From Microcaldota archaeon (GTDB lineage: Archaea; Micrarchaeota; Micrarchaeia; CAILAH01), in NCBI GenBank assembly GCA_026419815.1, contig JAOAKR010000009.1, positions 1-18,387 on the forward strand: 18,387 nt of DNA, in the 5' to 3' direction. The notes beneath the pieces were generated by a model. The model was not told where the DNA came from, made no database searches, and worked only from the letters and a program-made list of their open reading frames with translations. The position numbers and the translations under genes are program-made. Positions 1 through 7,664 of the stretch are shown here, in pieces. Within the stretch, counting starts at the first letter, position 1. Every line of letters starts with the position of its first letter.

Positions 1-18
1 AAGCTATGCTTTGCATGC

Positions 19-27
19 CATATAAAC
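19..27 (+). promoter_or_regulatory. TATA-like promoter element for the metallopeptidase gene
   Basis: An archaeal TATA-like stretch (CATATAAAC) is centred about 26 nt upstream of the ATG at 50. In archaea the TATA box centre lies roughly 25-27 nt before the transcription start. The transcript would therefore begin at or next to the ATG, giving a leaderless mRNA. No ribosome-binding sequence precedes this ATG, which fits. The call rests on spacing and composition alone. Confidence 0.5.
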
Positions 28-49
28 ACTTTCCCGCATAAATGAATAT

Positions 50-427
50 ATGGCTAAGGTGCGGTATGAGAAGGCCCCAGATGTGGACCGTATCGTGCAG
101 GCGGTAATGGCACGGTTTGCGGGCAAGCTGGCGCACATAAACCAGTTCAGGGTGTTGTGCGTGCGCTCATACGGCTCGCAGGCGCGTGCATACGCGCGTA
201 TATGGAGCATGCCACAAGTGTGGAAGACCGCGCTTGAGATTGATGCGTTCTATGTTATTGAGGTGCTGCACGAGCACTTTGACAAGCTGCCGGCGGAGCA
301 GAAGGAAAGGACAATACTGCACGAGTTGCTGCACATACCAAAGACGTTCAGCGGGGCGTTGCTGCCGCACGTGTACGGAAAGGACGGCCTTCATATAGAG
401 GAAATGGTAAAAGAGATATATGAGTAG
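50..427 (+). CDS. Predicted HExxH metallopeptidase (COG4900 / phage-metallopeptidase-like)
   Basis: A 125-residue soluble protein with no signal peptide or membrane segment. Residues 91-95 read H-E-L-L-H, the zinc-binding HExxH motif. It is followed by I-P-x-x-F-S-G-x-L-x-P-H, placing His107 as a plausible third zinc ligand 12 residues after His95. The combination of HELLHIP, FSG and a downstream His is typical of the small predicted metallopeptidases grouped as COG4900, which are common in archaea and some phages. Their substrates are unknown. The length matches that family, so the gene looks intact. The ATG at 50 is chosen because a TATA-like box sits about 26 nt upstream, indicating a leaderless mRNA. 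It converges with the large coiled-coil gene across only 33 bp and shows no functional link to the membrane operon. The family call is from motif recognition; peptidase activity is not shown. Confidence 0.8.
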   Translation: MAKVRYEKAPDVDRIVQAVMARFAGKLAHINQFRVLCVRSYGSQARAYARIWSMPQVWKTALEIDAFYVIEVLHEHFDKLPAEQKERTILHELLHIPKTFSGALLPHVYGKDGLHIEEMVKEIYE

Positions 428-435
428 TATACGCA

Positions 436-452
436 AATCCTTCCAACGGATT
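436..452. terminator. Short hairpin between convergent genes, possible terminator
   Basis: An inverted repeat of 5 bp arms (AATCC at 436-440, GGATT at 448-452) with a 7-nt loop lies in the 33-bp gap between the stop codons of the two convergent genes. It reads the same from both sides, so it could slow transcription in both directions. The stem is short and not followed by a clear T-run, so this is weak. Confidence 0.2.
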
Positions 453-460
453 AGCGGCGC

Positions 461-3400
461 TTACTGCCCAGCTCTTCTTTGTGCAAGCAATTCCATCATC
501 TGCTGCTGTATTATTCCAGCGCCGCCCTTACCAAGCTCCTCATTATACGTCTTGCCGTAAACCCTTTGGTAAAGGCTTTCCCCTGGTGCCTCGGCAACTT
601 TGAACAGCTCCTCTGTAGAGGTGACCGCTTCCCGTGCCTTTATGACATCCTCAACACCCTCACGTATCGCATTTATCCTTTCAATTAGAGGCAGGCTAGT
701 ATCCATTGCCCGCCGTGATGCATCGGGATTATACTCTTGCACCACTTTAGCCATTTTTTCAATATACTCATACCCTTCCTTGCCGATAGACTTATCCTTT
801 GAAAGTGCTTTTTCTGCCAATTCGTCACATTTCCTGGAATGGTATTCGGATATTGAATTCGCAAGCCCGCCATCGTTCATCTCATTGTAGCCAGCCTTCT
901 CAGGAATTGACGTGATTGGCAAGACATCGCGCACGAGCTCATTATATCTGGACTCATTCTCACGGATTTTTTCCTTGAATTGCGTATCCAGTAGTATATC
1001 CCTGTCCTTGCTCTCATACAGTTCCTTTAGGCGTGCCGCAGCCTCATCAGTGGCACTCTTGACATCACCCTCTGCAACCTCGCGTGTGGCGCCCAAGAGC
1101 CTGATATATGGATCAAAGCCAATTACAGGTGCATTTCTCATATTAGTAGAATCAAGCCGTTTCCCTATTTCATTAACCTCATCATCAAGCTTGCCTATAT
1201 ATGCACCCATTAACGTTTTTTGCCCAATTAATATCTCTATTTGGTCTTTTTGATTCAGTTGCTGGATTGCACCACTGTTAACCAACGGCTCCATTATTGA
1301 TTGGATTGCGGAATCCATAAGCTTGCCTTGCTTGGCCAAAGCTTCCAGGGTTCGTGAATCTTTTGCGTAAGCCTCAAGCTGATTCCTATTAATTTTAAGA
1401 CCGGCGTCCTCAGCAGATTTAACAAGCTCCCTCTCGCGTTCCTTGTATATTTCATCCAGCGCACTTAAAGCGCCTCGCGTAAATGATCGTGCTTCATCAA
1501 ACGCTTTCCTTGCGAAAGAATCCTTTGGTATCTCCTCTCCCATTACGCTTTGTGTTACAATTGCTCCGCGCTTTGCGTTTGCGATCTGCTCATCCATCTG
1601 CCTAAGCATTGCACCAAGCTTTTCAGCTGCCTTGGCATCCTTTGCAGCCAGTGCAGCATCATATTCTTTGGAAATTTGCAAATAAAGCCGTTCCATTGCA
1701 TAACTGTTTTCAACGTGCTTGAGCAAACCAGAGAATGTTTCAACCTGCTTTTTATCTTCCTTTTTCCCGGCTTGTGCTATCTCATTCCTCAATAACAGCT
1801 CTATTTCATCCAGTGGAGGAGGTTTCGCAGAAAGATTGGAGATGACCTTTACAGCAATTTCTTTGGTTTTATCATCGCCTTCTCCCTCAGCCCGCTTTAC
1901 GATGTCCCCAAGGAAAGTGGCAATAATTTTTTTCCCATCCTCAGTGAGGACGAGCTTCTCATACTCTGCACTGAGCTGCTTCTTGTTAGGCTCAACAATT
2001 GTTGAGGAAGAGATATCAGATATCCCCTTGAGAGCATCTCTACGGCCAATTATACCCAACTCCTTTTTGCCGATATCTGCTCTTCTGAGCTCGTCACCAC
2101 TAAGTTCGGCACACATCGCAGCCTCAGCCGCAAGCATGATGGTGCTCTTTACGCCTATGAGCGTGGTTATCTGAGCCATCTTGAGCATTTCAGCGTGCGC
2201 ATTATACTCTTTTGTGATCTCAAGCACAGGCTGGAGCGCCTCCCTAAGCTGGCTTATATCCTTGCCTTCTCGCCCAGCCTTCTCTATGAATATGAATATT
2301 TCCTTAAGTGATATGCTGCCATCTGCGGATGGCTGCATGCCGCTTTTCAATGCAAGCTGGTACAATTCAGCAACTTTAGGATCCTTTTGTAAGGCTTCCC
2401 ACTTCTTGAGCATCTCTTCACAGCGCTGAATTGCCTTAGTTGTATCGGCAATTTTGGCTTGTGCATCCTTAAGCTGCGCCTCTATGCTCGCAAGCGTATC
2501 ATTAAGCCTCTTTAGCTTGATTTCCTCATCAGCAGTTAGCTTCCCCCTCTCCTTTTTAGCATCAAGTACCGCAATTGTATCCTTAACCTCACCCTTTTTC
2601 TCTTTAAGTGCACCAATCGCTTTCTTATAGGTTTCAGCATTCGCTTTAAGGCCTTCCATTTCTTTTTTCAAGTCATCTTCGTGCACAAGCCCGCCTTTTG
2701 CGCTTATCCTGCCGCCATTAAGAAGATTTGCCAGAAGCCGGCCGCTTTCCTTGGTCAACGCAGTGACTGTCGCAAAATTCCTGAACCCAAACGCCCTGCG
2801 CTCCTTGCCATCCTTCCCCACGACCCAAATTTCCTTAAAGGGATTGCTGAAATCAGGGCTCCTAAGGAGCGAGAAGTCCCCGCCCAACGCGGTGATCAGG
2901 GCACCAACGAATGCCCACGCCATCGCTGTTGAGCTTGCCTCAGTATATGCCATCTTTTCTACCAAGTCCGTAGCCTTGCCACTATCCTGTGCAAGCGCTA
3001 CACGTGCTCCTTCTTGTGCAGGTTTTTGGGGCTGCACACCCGGCTTTTCAACCTTCTTCTGCTCCTGTGGAAGGCGGCCCGCAGCCGGCTTTGCAGTACC
3101 ACTTTGCGGCCTCTCTTGGTCTTTTGGTGCCTCTTTTTTCACAGTTGCACTTTCTTTCGGTTTTTCTTCTTCTTTGGTTACAGTGGCCTTTATAGCGCCA
3201 GAAGATATGCCACTTATAATGCTGCCAACTGCTACAAGGCCCGCTGCACCAGCCGCAAACCAGCCACTTGTCGTCTGTTTCATCAGGCGGCGCTGTGTGC
3301 GTATGCCCTGCGGCGCAGTAAAGTCTACGATCCCGAATGGGTTTTGGCCAGAAGCGTACATTGCTGCCCCGAGCAGGCCGGCAAGCAGCAGTAATGGCAT

Positions 3401-3865
3401 ACACGTGACAAGGTTGATGCCTTCAGGGAGCTCGGCCTGCACTGCGGATGCCATTTCCCCACCACCACCGCTAACCTCTGCCTCGCTTTCCTTAAACCCT
3501 GCCATCCCAGCAAACTTAACTTTAACGGTATGTGATTCAGACCCTGGGATTACAAACGTTGCAGTTGCCTTGCCAGCAGCATTTGTTGTTGAAGAAGTTT
3601 CTTCAATATGCTCCCCATCACCATCCGTATAGTTTAGCGTGAACTTGATGCTCTGCCCAGCAATAACCTCCTTTTTGCCGGACGACGGCTCAGTATATGT
3701 AAGCGTTGCATAAACGATTAGTTGGCCAGTATCCGCATCATAGTTTTCAGAGGCCTTTAGGGAAGTGGGTATCTTTTCAATAAGGCAGCCTCCGGCACTA
3801 TATTGCAGCGCGGGCAGAAGCATAACCACAAGCAGCAGCGCAGAAAGCGCCCCCTTCCCAGCCAT
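461..3865 (-). CDS. Large exported/membrane coiled-coil protein with N-terminal Ig-like domain
   Basis: An 1134-residue protein of no family I recognise. Residues 1-26 form a signal peptide with a hydrophobic core at 6-20. Cys27 after A-G-G could be a lipid attachment site, but the classic hydrophobic -3 residue is missing. Residues about 33-132 form a beta-rich domain with the spacing of bacterial Ig-like/invasin-type repeats (a G-Q-x-I-K-F-T-L strand, then T-N-A-A-G-K-A-T-A-T-F, then T-V-K-V-K-F). A Gly-rich hinge (132-135) follows, then hydrophobic segments at about 151-173, 202-223 and 309-332. A Lys/Glu/Pro/Gln-rich linker (230-290) separates the last two. From about 395 to the end the protein is almost entirely helical with heptad-like Leu/Ile spacing and Lys/Glu/Ala richness (clearest coiled coil 395-495). 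It is transcribed away from the membrane operon and shares its promoter region, so co-regulation is likely. A scaffold, tether or long stalk role is inference. Confidence 0.7.
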   Translation of the reverse strand: MAGKGALSALLLVVMLLPALQYSAGGCLIEKIPTSLKASENYDADTGQLIVYATLTYTEPSSGKKEVIAGQSIKFTLNYTDGDGEHIEETSSTTNAAGKATATFVIPGSESHTVKVKFAGMAGFKESEAEVSGGGGEMASAVQAELPEGINLVTCMPLLLLAGLLGAAMYASGQNPFGIVDFTAPQGIRTQRRLMKQTTSGWFAAGAAGLVAVGSIISGISSGAIKATVTKEEEKPKESATVKKEAPKDQERPQSGTAKPAAGRLPQEQKKVEKPGVQPQKPAQEGARVALAQDSGKATDLVEKMAYTEASSTAMAWAFVGALITALGGDFSLLRSPDFSNPFKEIWVVGKDGKERRAFGFRNFATVTALTKESGRLLANLLNGGRISAKGGLVHEDDLKKEMEGLKANAETYKKAIGALKEKKGEVKDTIAVLDAKKERGKLTADEEIKLKRLNDTLASIEAQLKDAQAKIADTTKAIQRCEEMLKKWEALQKDPKVAELYQLALKSGMQPSADGSISLKEIFIFIEKAGREGKDISQLREALQPVLEITKEYNAHAEMLKMAQITTLIGVKSTIMLAAEAAMCAELSGDELRRADIGKKELGIIGRRDALKGISDISSSTIVEPNKKQLSAEYEKLVLTEDGKKIIATFLGDIVKRAEGEGDDKTKEIAVKVISNLSAKPPPLDEIELLLRNEIAQAGKKEDKKQVETFSGLLKHVENSYAMERLYLQISKEYDAALAAKDAKAAEKLGAMLRQMDEQIANAKRGAIVTQSVMGEEIPKDSFARKAFDEARSFTRGALSALDEIYKERERELVKSAEDAGLKINRNQLEAYAKDSRTLEALAKQGKLMDSAIQSIMEPLVNSGAIQQLNQKDQIEILIGQKTLMGAYIGKLDDEVNEIGKRLDSTNMRNAPVIGFDPYIRLLGATREVAEGDVKSATDEAAARLKELYESKDRDILLDTQFKEKIRENESRYNELVRDVLPITSIPEKAGYNEMNDGGLANSISEYHSRKCDELAEKALSKDKSIGKEGYEYIEKMAKVVQEYNPDASRRAMDTSLPLIERINAIREGVEDVIKAREAVTSTEELFKVAEAPGESLYQRVYGKTYNEELGKGGAGIIQQQMMELLAQRRAGQ

Positions 3866-3887
3866 ACGTTCAATATTCAGGATATAT

Positions 3888-3903
3888 GCTTATATATTTA
3901 AGG
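3888..3903. promoter_or_regulatory. Shared, near-symmetrical TATA element between divergent genes
   Basis: The 52-bp gap between the two divergent start codons contains GCTTATATATTTAAGG. Read on the + strand it offers a TATA box centred about 24-26 nt before the ATG at 3918. On the - strand (TTAAATATATAAGC) it offers one centred about 28-30 nt before the ATG at 3865. Both transcripts would be leaderless or nearly so. No second AT-rich box is present that could separate the two promoters. The element is seen in the sequence; bidirectional use is inferred. Confidence 0.55.
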
Positions 3904-3917
3904 GGGAATTATATGTC

Positions 3918-5210
3918 ATGCGTCGTTGCGCCACCACTTTGCTAGCCCTGCTTATCATATCCTGTGCAGCGCACGCAGCCGATGATTCAGTTTCGCTTGA
4001 GCTCGCTGGGAAAGGATGGCTGAGCGATTTGATATATAATGGTGCGATCCCTATCGCACTAGTTATATCCTATTCAATAATTGCGCTTGCTTATATGGCT
4101 TCAAAGGTATTTATGTCCCACGAGCTTGGCGCTTGGAGTATGGTTGAGCTTAGGGAGGCACTGGTGAGCACTCTATATGCTTGCCTTATACTTGCGCTCA
4201 TACCCCCGATGAACGCGCTCATAGAATCTTTAGGCGGAACTGAGGGGTTCACTGAAATTTCAAACAGAATAATTGAGCGTGCAATCACGAAGATAAGCGT
4301 ACTTGTTGGGCAAACTTCTGCATTCTCATTCCTGCAGATTGCTGGCTGGTCGCCATCTGCAGGATACCCTCTACACGAGGCGGGAATAGACATGATTTAC
4401 CTAATGCTGTTTTATAACCCGTTCATGGTGCTCTATCTTTTTAACCAGTTTACGAATGCAATGCTGCCCATAATGTTTTCCGCAGTAATCTCAATTGTCG
4501 GCCAGTTCGTCCTGCTTAGGTTCCTCGAGCAGTCGCTTTACATCCTTGTAGGGCTAGGGCTGCTGTTGCGTGCGTTTACTTTCACAAGAAGGATGGGGAG
4601 CACTGTGATCGCCATATTCTTAGGCGGGTTCATATTTCTCAAGCTTGCACTCTCAATTGAGGCTGCAATATTCGCAAATATGCCGGTCACGGATAAGGAT
4701 GTCCTTTTGCCAGACAAGATGATAGACCCATTTGGGATGCCAGGGCTGATGATCTCAACGCTTGGGATATACTTCCTTGAGGACTACTATGCCTTATTGC
4801 TCACTTTTTGTACTGCGCTAACGTTCATTTCCTGCTCTGCAGCAGGCCCTTGGTTTTTGGTATGTTGGTCTTCGGTTTACCCATTTTGCCAATTTGTAAT
4901 TTACCCAATAGTGCATCTTATAACATATATGGTGACCGTTGCAGCCATAGTCCTTAACTTGATAGGCGCGATAGTCACACTGCTCACCGCAATGGGCATA
5001 GGGATAGCAGCGCTTGGTGGCGGCCCAATAATCGCTGCGGATATGGTCTCTGATCTGATTACTGAGCAGATCGCCGTGAATTCGGACATAATGGCGCTTG
5101 CCTTCTTTATGCCGCTGTTCAATATAGTGTTCGTGCTTGCCGGTGTGAAGGCGCTTGTTGAGGCGATGGGCGGCGATGAGGCGGTTGTGCATATGCTGAC
5201 GTTCATATAG
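3918..5210 (+). CDS. Polytopic membrane protein, VirB6/TrbL-like paralog 1
   Basis: A 430-residue protein, first of six tandem paralogs. The ATG at 3918 is chosen over the longer in-frame ORF because it gives a clean signal peptide (core 8-15, likely cleavage after A-H-A at 20) and has correct TATA spacing. Residues 43-60 form the first membrane segment, ending in the array's shared 'YM'. A cytoplasmic stretch with M-V-E-L-R-E and a second segment (about 82-98) follow. The central family motif is R-A-F-T-F-T-R at 218-224. The C-terminal tail K-A-L-V-E-A-M-G-G-D matches the family tail, with Lys for Arg. This is the most divergent member: between the central motif and the tail it has extra hydrophobic segments rich in Cys, Phe and Trp that the siblings lack. 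VirB6/TrbL likeness is from shared topology and motifs, not a database match. Confidence 0.72.
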   Translation: MRRCATTLLALLIISCAAHAADDSVSLELAGKGWLSDLIYNGAIPIALVISYSIIALAYMASKVFMSHELGAWSMVELREALVSTLYACLILALIPPMNALIESLGGTEGFTEISNRIIERAITKISVLVGQTSAFSFLQIAGWSPSAGYPLHEAGIDMIYLMLFYNPFMVLYLFNQFTNAMLPIMFSAVISIVGQFVLLRFLEQSLYILVGLGLLLRAFTFTRRMGSTVIAIFLGGFIFLKLALSIEAAIFANMPVTDKDVLLPDKMIDPFGMPGLMISTLGIYFLEDYYALLLTFCTALTFISCSAAGPWFLVCWSSVYPFCQFVIYPIVHLITYMVTVAAIVLNLIGAIVTLLTAMGIGIAALGGGPIIAADMVSDLITEQIAVNSDIMALAFFMPLFNIVFVLAGVKALVEAMGGDEAVVHMLTFI

Positions 5211-5212
5211 GT
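5208..5212 (+). promoter_or_regulatory. Ribosome-binding site overlapping the stop codon of paralog 1
   Basis: AGGTG begins inside the TAG stop of the upstream gene and ends 6 nt before the ATG at 5219. It matches the archaeal anti-Shine-Dalgarno core (GGAGGTG). It fixes the start of paralog 2 and suggests translational coupling. Confidence 0.6.
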
Positions 5213-5218
5213 GCGCTT

Positions 5219-6163
5219 ATGGCTGTAGCAATAGACCTCGCAGGTTATATGCAGTGGCTTCCCATTGCGCTGCTGCTTTTTGCTATTGCATACCTTGCCA
5301 TAGGCATTTTCTATATGATTGCAAAGGCGTTCCAAAAGCCTGAATGGGAAGCACGCGCCAAGACTGAGTTTGCCCGAATGTTAGTCTCACTGATAATGCT
5401 CATTGTAATTGCTGGGTTCGCAGCCACGCTTGGCCTTGCAGTTGACGCTCTTACGGAAGGCAATGATCCTTTTGAAGCAAGCAAAACATATTTGTCAAAA
5501 TTCTCGCTCGGCTCAGGCAAATATGAGTCCATACCGTATAATGTGAATGTTTTGTGGGCAGCCGCAAAGGACATGCGCTCAAAGGCGACTATAATTTCAC
5601 CTATGCCAACCTGCATTGGCGGCGCTTGTTTCACGCAATATGCCGGGTGGATATATGTGGCAGGCCATCTTGAGTCAATAGCTTCCATTACAATCCCATT
5701 TGCCGCAAGCATCGTTGTCCAGATACTTGCGCTTGACTTTATTGAGCGGTTCTTCTTGGCGCTATTGCTGCCGGCAGGATTCATACTGAAAGTGTTGCCA
5801 GCAACACGTGATGCTGGCGCATACCTCATATCCCTTTCACTTGCATTCTATTTTGTGTTCCCTATGGTTTACGTAGTTGGGGAGCGTGTGCACGCAACTG
5901 CTGGCAAGGCATTCATCAAGCAGCTTGAGGATGCCGTGCGTGCTGATGTTGAGCCATCAACATCCTATGGGAGGGTATTTGATGAGACCCAGAGATATGG
6001 CTGCGATGGGTGTTCGGCTGCGATGCTTGCCATAACTAGGTTGGCATACATATCGCCGTATGCCGTAACCCTGCCGCTGCTTGCGGTGATACTGTCACTT
6101 GCAGCAGCGAGATCGCTGTTCCCAATATTTTCAAGGGACTTCATTGGGGAGGTTGGGATGTAA
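5219..6163 (+). CDS. Polytopic membrane protein, VirB6/TrbL-like paralog 2
   Basis: A 314-residue protein, shortest of the six paralogs, with no cleavable signal peptide. The first membrane segment (about 13-33) ends in Y-M and is followed by the positive stretch A-K-A-F-Q-K-P-E-W-E-A-R-A-K, which should be cytoplasmic and gives an N-out orientation. The second segment is about 54-75. An outside loop follows with a Cys pair at 132 and 137. The central family motif is K-V-L-P-A-T-R at 191-197, with a hydrophobic helix after it (201-220). A second outside loop carries C-D-G-C, so a disulfide is plausible. The C-terminal tail R-S-L-F-P-I-F-S-R-D starts at 298. It lies 8 bp after paralog 1 with its ribosome site inside the previous stop. 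The role is inferred: subunit of an oligomeric membrane platform resembling VirB6/TrbL. No enzymatic residues are apparent. Confidence 0.75.
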   Translation: MAVAIDLAGYMQWLPIALLLFAIAYLAIGIFYMIAKAFQKPEWEARAKTEFARMLVSLIMLIVIAGFAATLGLAVDALTEGNDPFEASKTYLSKFSLGSGKYESIPYNVNVLWAAAKDMRSKATIISPMPTCIGGACFTQYAGWIYVAGHLESIASITIPFAASIVVQILALDFIERFFLALLLPAGFILKVLPATRDAGAYLISLSLAFYFVFPMVYVVGERVHATAGKAFIKQLEDAVRADVEPSTSYGRVFDETQRYGCDGCSAAMLAITRLAYISPYAVTLPLLAVILSLAAARSLFPIFSRDFIGEVGM

Positions 6164-6230
6164 TGCAATTGGCACTTGCACATATGGGTGTTGGCAAGGC
6201 AAAATGCGTTGCTTGCATGGGAGTGGCCTT
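6164..6230 (+). promoter_or_regulatory. 67-bp spacer with imperfect hairpin before paralog 3
   Basis: This is the longest gap in the + strand operon. It contains an imperfect inverted repeat (GCAAG at 6194-6198 pairing with CTTGC at 6212-6216, extended by CAA/TTG around a short loop). The ribosome-binding GGAG at 6220-6223 lies just downstream, 7 nt from the ATG at 6231. No TATA box is obvious, so an internal promoter is unlikely. A hairpin so close to the ribosome site could tune translation, but the stem is short and bulged. An in-frame ATG at 6204 lies within the hairpin loop and is the alternative start. Confidence 0.3.
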
Positions 6231-7664
6231 ATGAGGGTATGGCTTGCATTTGCATTAGCTCTTATCACCTTTGGCATAGCGTCAGCCGAGGGCGGTATCC
6301 CATTCAACTTTAACGATCCGGCTACTTGGGTTCCTATCGCCTCCGTTGTAGTAATTATACACCTCACGCTCGTATCAATAATCTATATGCTCGCAAGCAC
6401 GTTCCAGGACGAGCAGCTGAAGGCGTGGGGAAAGAATGAGGTTATGCAGGCAGTATTCTCGGCGGTTATAATTGCGAGCATAGGTGCAACAATCGCCATT
6501 TTTGACAATGAGATAATACAGCCCTTCTTCGCAGGTGTTGTATCCCCTGAGTGTGATGCGTCTACAGACCCGTTATGCCACCAAGTGCGCACTGACCTCA
6601 AGTACACTCCCTCAAGCAACAGGTGGGCTGAGGGCCCCGAAGGTGCACACATAGTGGTTGAGAATGGTAAAGTGATATGCAAAGGGCTAGACAGCTGTGA
6701 CCCGAAATTCCTTATGGCGCGCTCTTACTTGGGGATAACGTACGAAAAACTGGCTAGAGTGCTCAAGCAGTGCATACGCGATTATGCAGTTTATATGTCC
6801 GTTGATGGAATCGGGTTCAATATGGGGATGACATTTCTCCAGCAGGAAATTGGGTTCAATTTTGGAGGAGGCTTCCCAACGCACGGCGTGCTTATGAACA
6901 CACTTGATCACCTGATAAGCTTAATAGAAAGGCTGATGATGCTGATAAAGTTCCAGGAAAGCGTGCTCAAGTTCTTTGAATACGGCCTTGCAGCCAGCCT
7001 TATTGTTATTGGGATATTCTTCCGCTCAATATGGATTTTTAGGAAGGCGGGTGGCCTGTTCATAGCAATGGGAATCGGGTTTATGTTCGTGCTCCCGACT
7101 TTATATGCGCTTGGCTGGTATACAATAGACATTCCGCCACTTGCCGAAATATCCAGGGCGGGCGGAATTGCAGAAATAGACATTCCGCCACTTGCCGAAA
7201 TACCCAGGGCGGGCGGAATTGCAGAGTTTGAGGAAATGGGGGAGCTTGGCACCAATTCAGAAAGCGGTGTTGAGTCTGCAGCCAACACTGCTGGGAAAAT
7301 GGCGGATCTCAATGCAATACAGGCCGTTGTTGCCGCAGCACTTATGGCTGGCTTTATAACACTGATGGTGTTTGAGATTGTGAAACTTGGTATGGCGGTT
7401 GCAATAAAATCGGTGCTTAACTCAGTAATCCTGGCGTCAATGCTTGCAGCGCTCATATCACTGGCATTTGTGAACCTTACAGATGCGGATGACCTATACA
7501 CGAAGGGGGACAGGATTGGCCTTCTTGATACAATTTCGCGGTATGCAATTGTTGCAATTGCCCTCCCCCTGCTTAACTTCTACATAACATTTTCATTCAT
7601 ACGTGGGATGTCCCCGCTGTTCGGCGGTGATGCTGAAATACCTGGGCTGAGTAGATTCCTATGA
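6231..7664 (+). CDS. Polytopic membrane protein, VirB6/TrbL-like paralog 3
   Basis: A 477-residue protein. The start at 6231 is preferred because it has a GGAG ribosome site 7 nt upstream and opens a signal peptide (likely cleavage after A-S-A near 19). Earlier in-frame ATGs only add a polar leader. The first membrane segment is about 33-53, ending in Y-M, followed by the cytoplasmic stretch E-Q-L-K-A-W-G-K-N-E. The second is about 74-91. The large outside loop (about 95-240) carries five cysteines (108, 116, 150, 156, 181). The central motif has drifted to R-S-I-W-I-F-R-K-A-G at 265-274, followed by a hydrophobic helix to about 293. The next outside loop contains a 17-residue tandem repeat (299-332). 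The C-terminal tail is R-G-M-S-P-L-F-G-G-D. The stop overlaps the next start (ATGA). The gene belongs to the six-member array; its role is inferred as a membrane-platform subunit. Confidence 0.72.
   Translation: MRVWLAFALALITFGIASAEGGIPFNFNDPATWVPIASVVVIIHLTLVSIIYMLASTFQDEQLKAWGKNEVMQAVFSAVIIASIGATIAIFDNEIIQPFFAGVVSPECDASTDPLCHQVRTDLKYTPSSNRWAEGPEGAHIVVENGKVICKGLDSCDPKFLMARSYLGITYEKLARVLKQCIRDYAVYMSVDGIGFNMGMTFLQQEIGFNFGGGFPTHGVLMNTLDHLISLIERLMMLIKFQESVLKFFEYGLAASLIVIGIFFRSIWIFRKAGGLFIAMGIGFMFVLPTLYALGWYTIDIPPLAEISRAGGIAEIDIPPLAEIPRAGGIAEFEEMGELGTNSESGVESAANTAGKMADLNAIQAVVAAALMAGFITLMVFEIVKLGMAVAIKSVLNSVILASMLAALISLAFVNLTDADDLYTKGDRIGLLDTISRYAIVAIALPLLNFYITFSFIRGMSPLFGGDAEIPGLSRFL
7125..7226 (+). 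repeat. 51-bp direct tandem duplication inside paralog 3
   Basis: Two adjacent 51-bp units (7125-7175 and 7176-7226) differ at two positions: a T-to-C change giving Ser to Pro, and the silent last base. In frame they encode two 17-residue units (299-315, 316-332) of the form I-D-I-P-P-L-A-E-I-x-R-A-G-G-I-A-E. They lie in the predicted outside loop after the central motif. The near identity indicates a recent duplication by slippage or unequal exchange. The reading frame is kept. Confidence 0.95.

Noticed and set aside
2751..3632. A long + strand open frame (about 290 codons) opposite the coiled-coil gene
   Set aside because: It lies wholly antisense to a gene with a convincing signal peptide, Ig-like domain and coiled coil. 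Its translation is Ser/Ala/Pro/Leu-rich, with no recognisable domain or ribosome site. It is a compositional shadow.
3783..3800. Lipoprotein attachment Cys in the coiled-coil protein (and likewise Cys19 of the giant protein)
   Set aside because: A Cys follows each signal peptide, but the residues before it (A-G-G and S-F-G) lack the usual hydrophobic -3 position. Noted as possible only and not called as a feature.
3765..3917. Longer N-terminus for paralog 1 starting at 3765
   Set aside because: It would overlap the divergent gene's start and both promoters. The ATG at 3918 begins a proper signal peptide at the correct distance from the TATA box.
6099..6230. Longer N-terminus for paralog 3 starting inside paralog 2
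   Set aside because: The added residues are polar and unlike any sibling, and would hide the signal peptide. The ATG at 6231 has a good ribosome site.
6908..7501. A - strand open frame of 197 codons inside paralog 3
   Set aside because: It is antisense to a well-supported paralog, and its Ile/Ser/Ala-rich sequence is what antisense of hydrophobic helices gives. It has no promoter or ribosome site.
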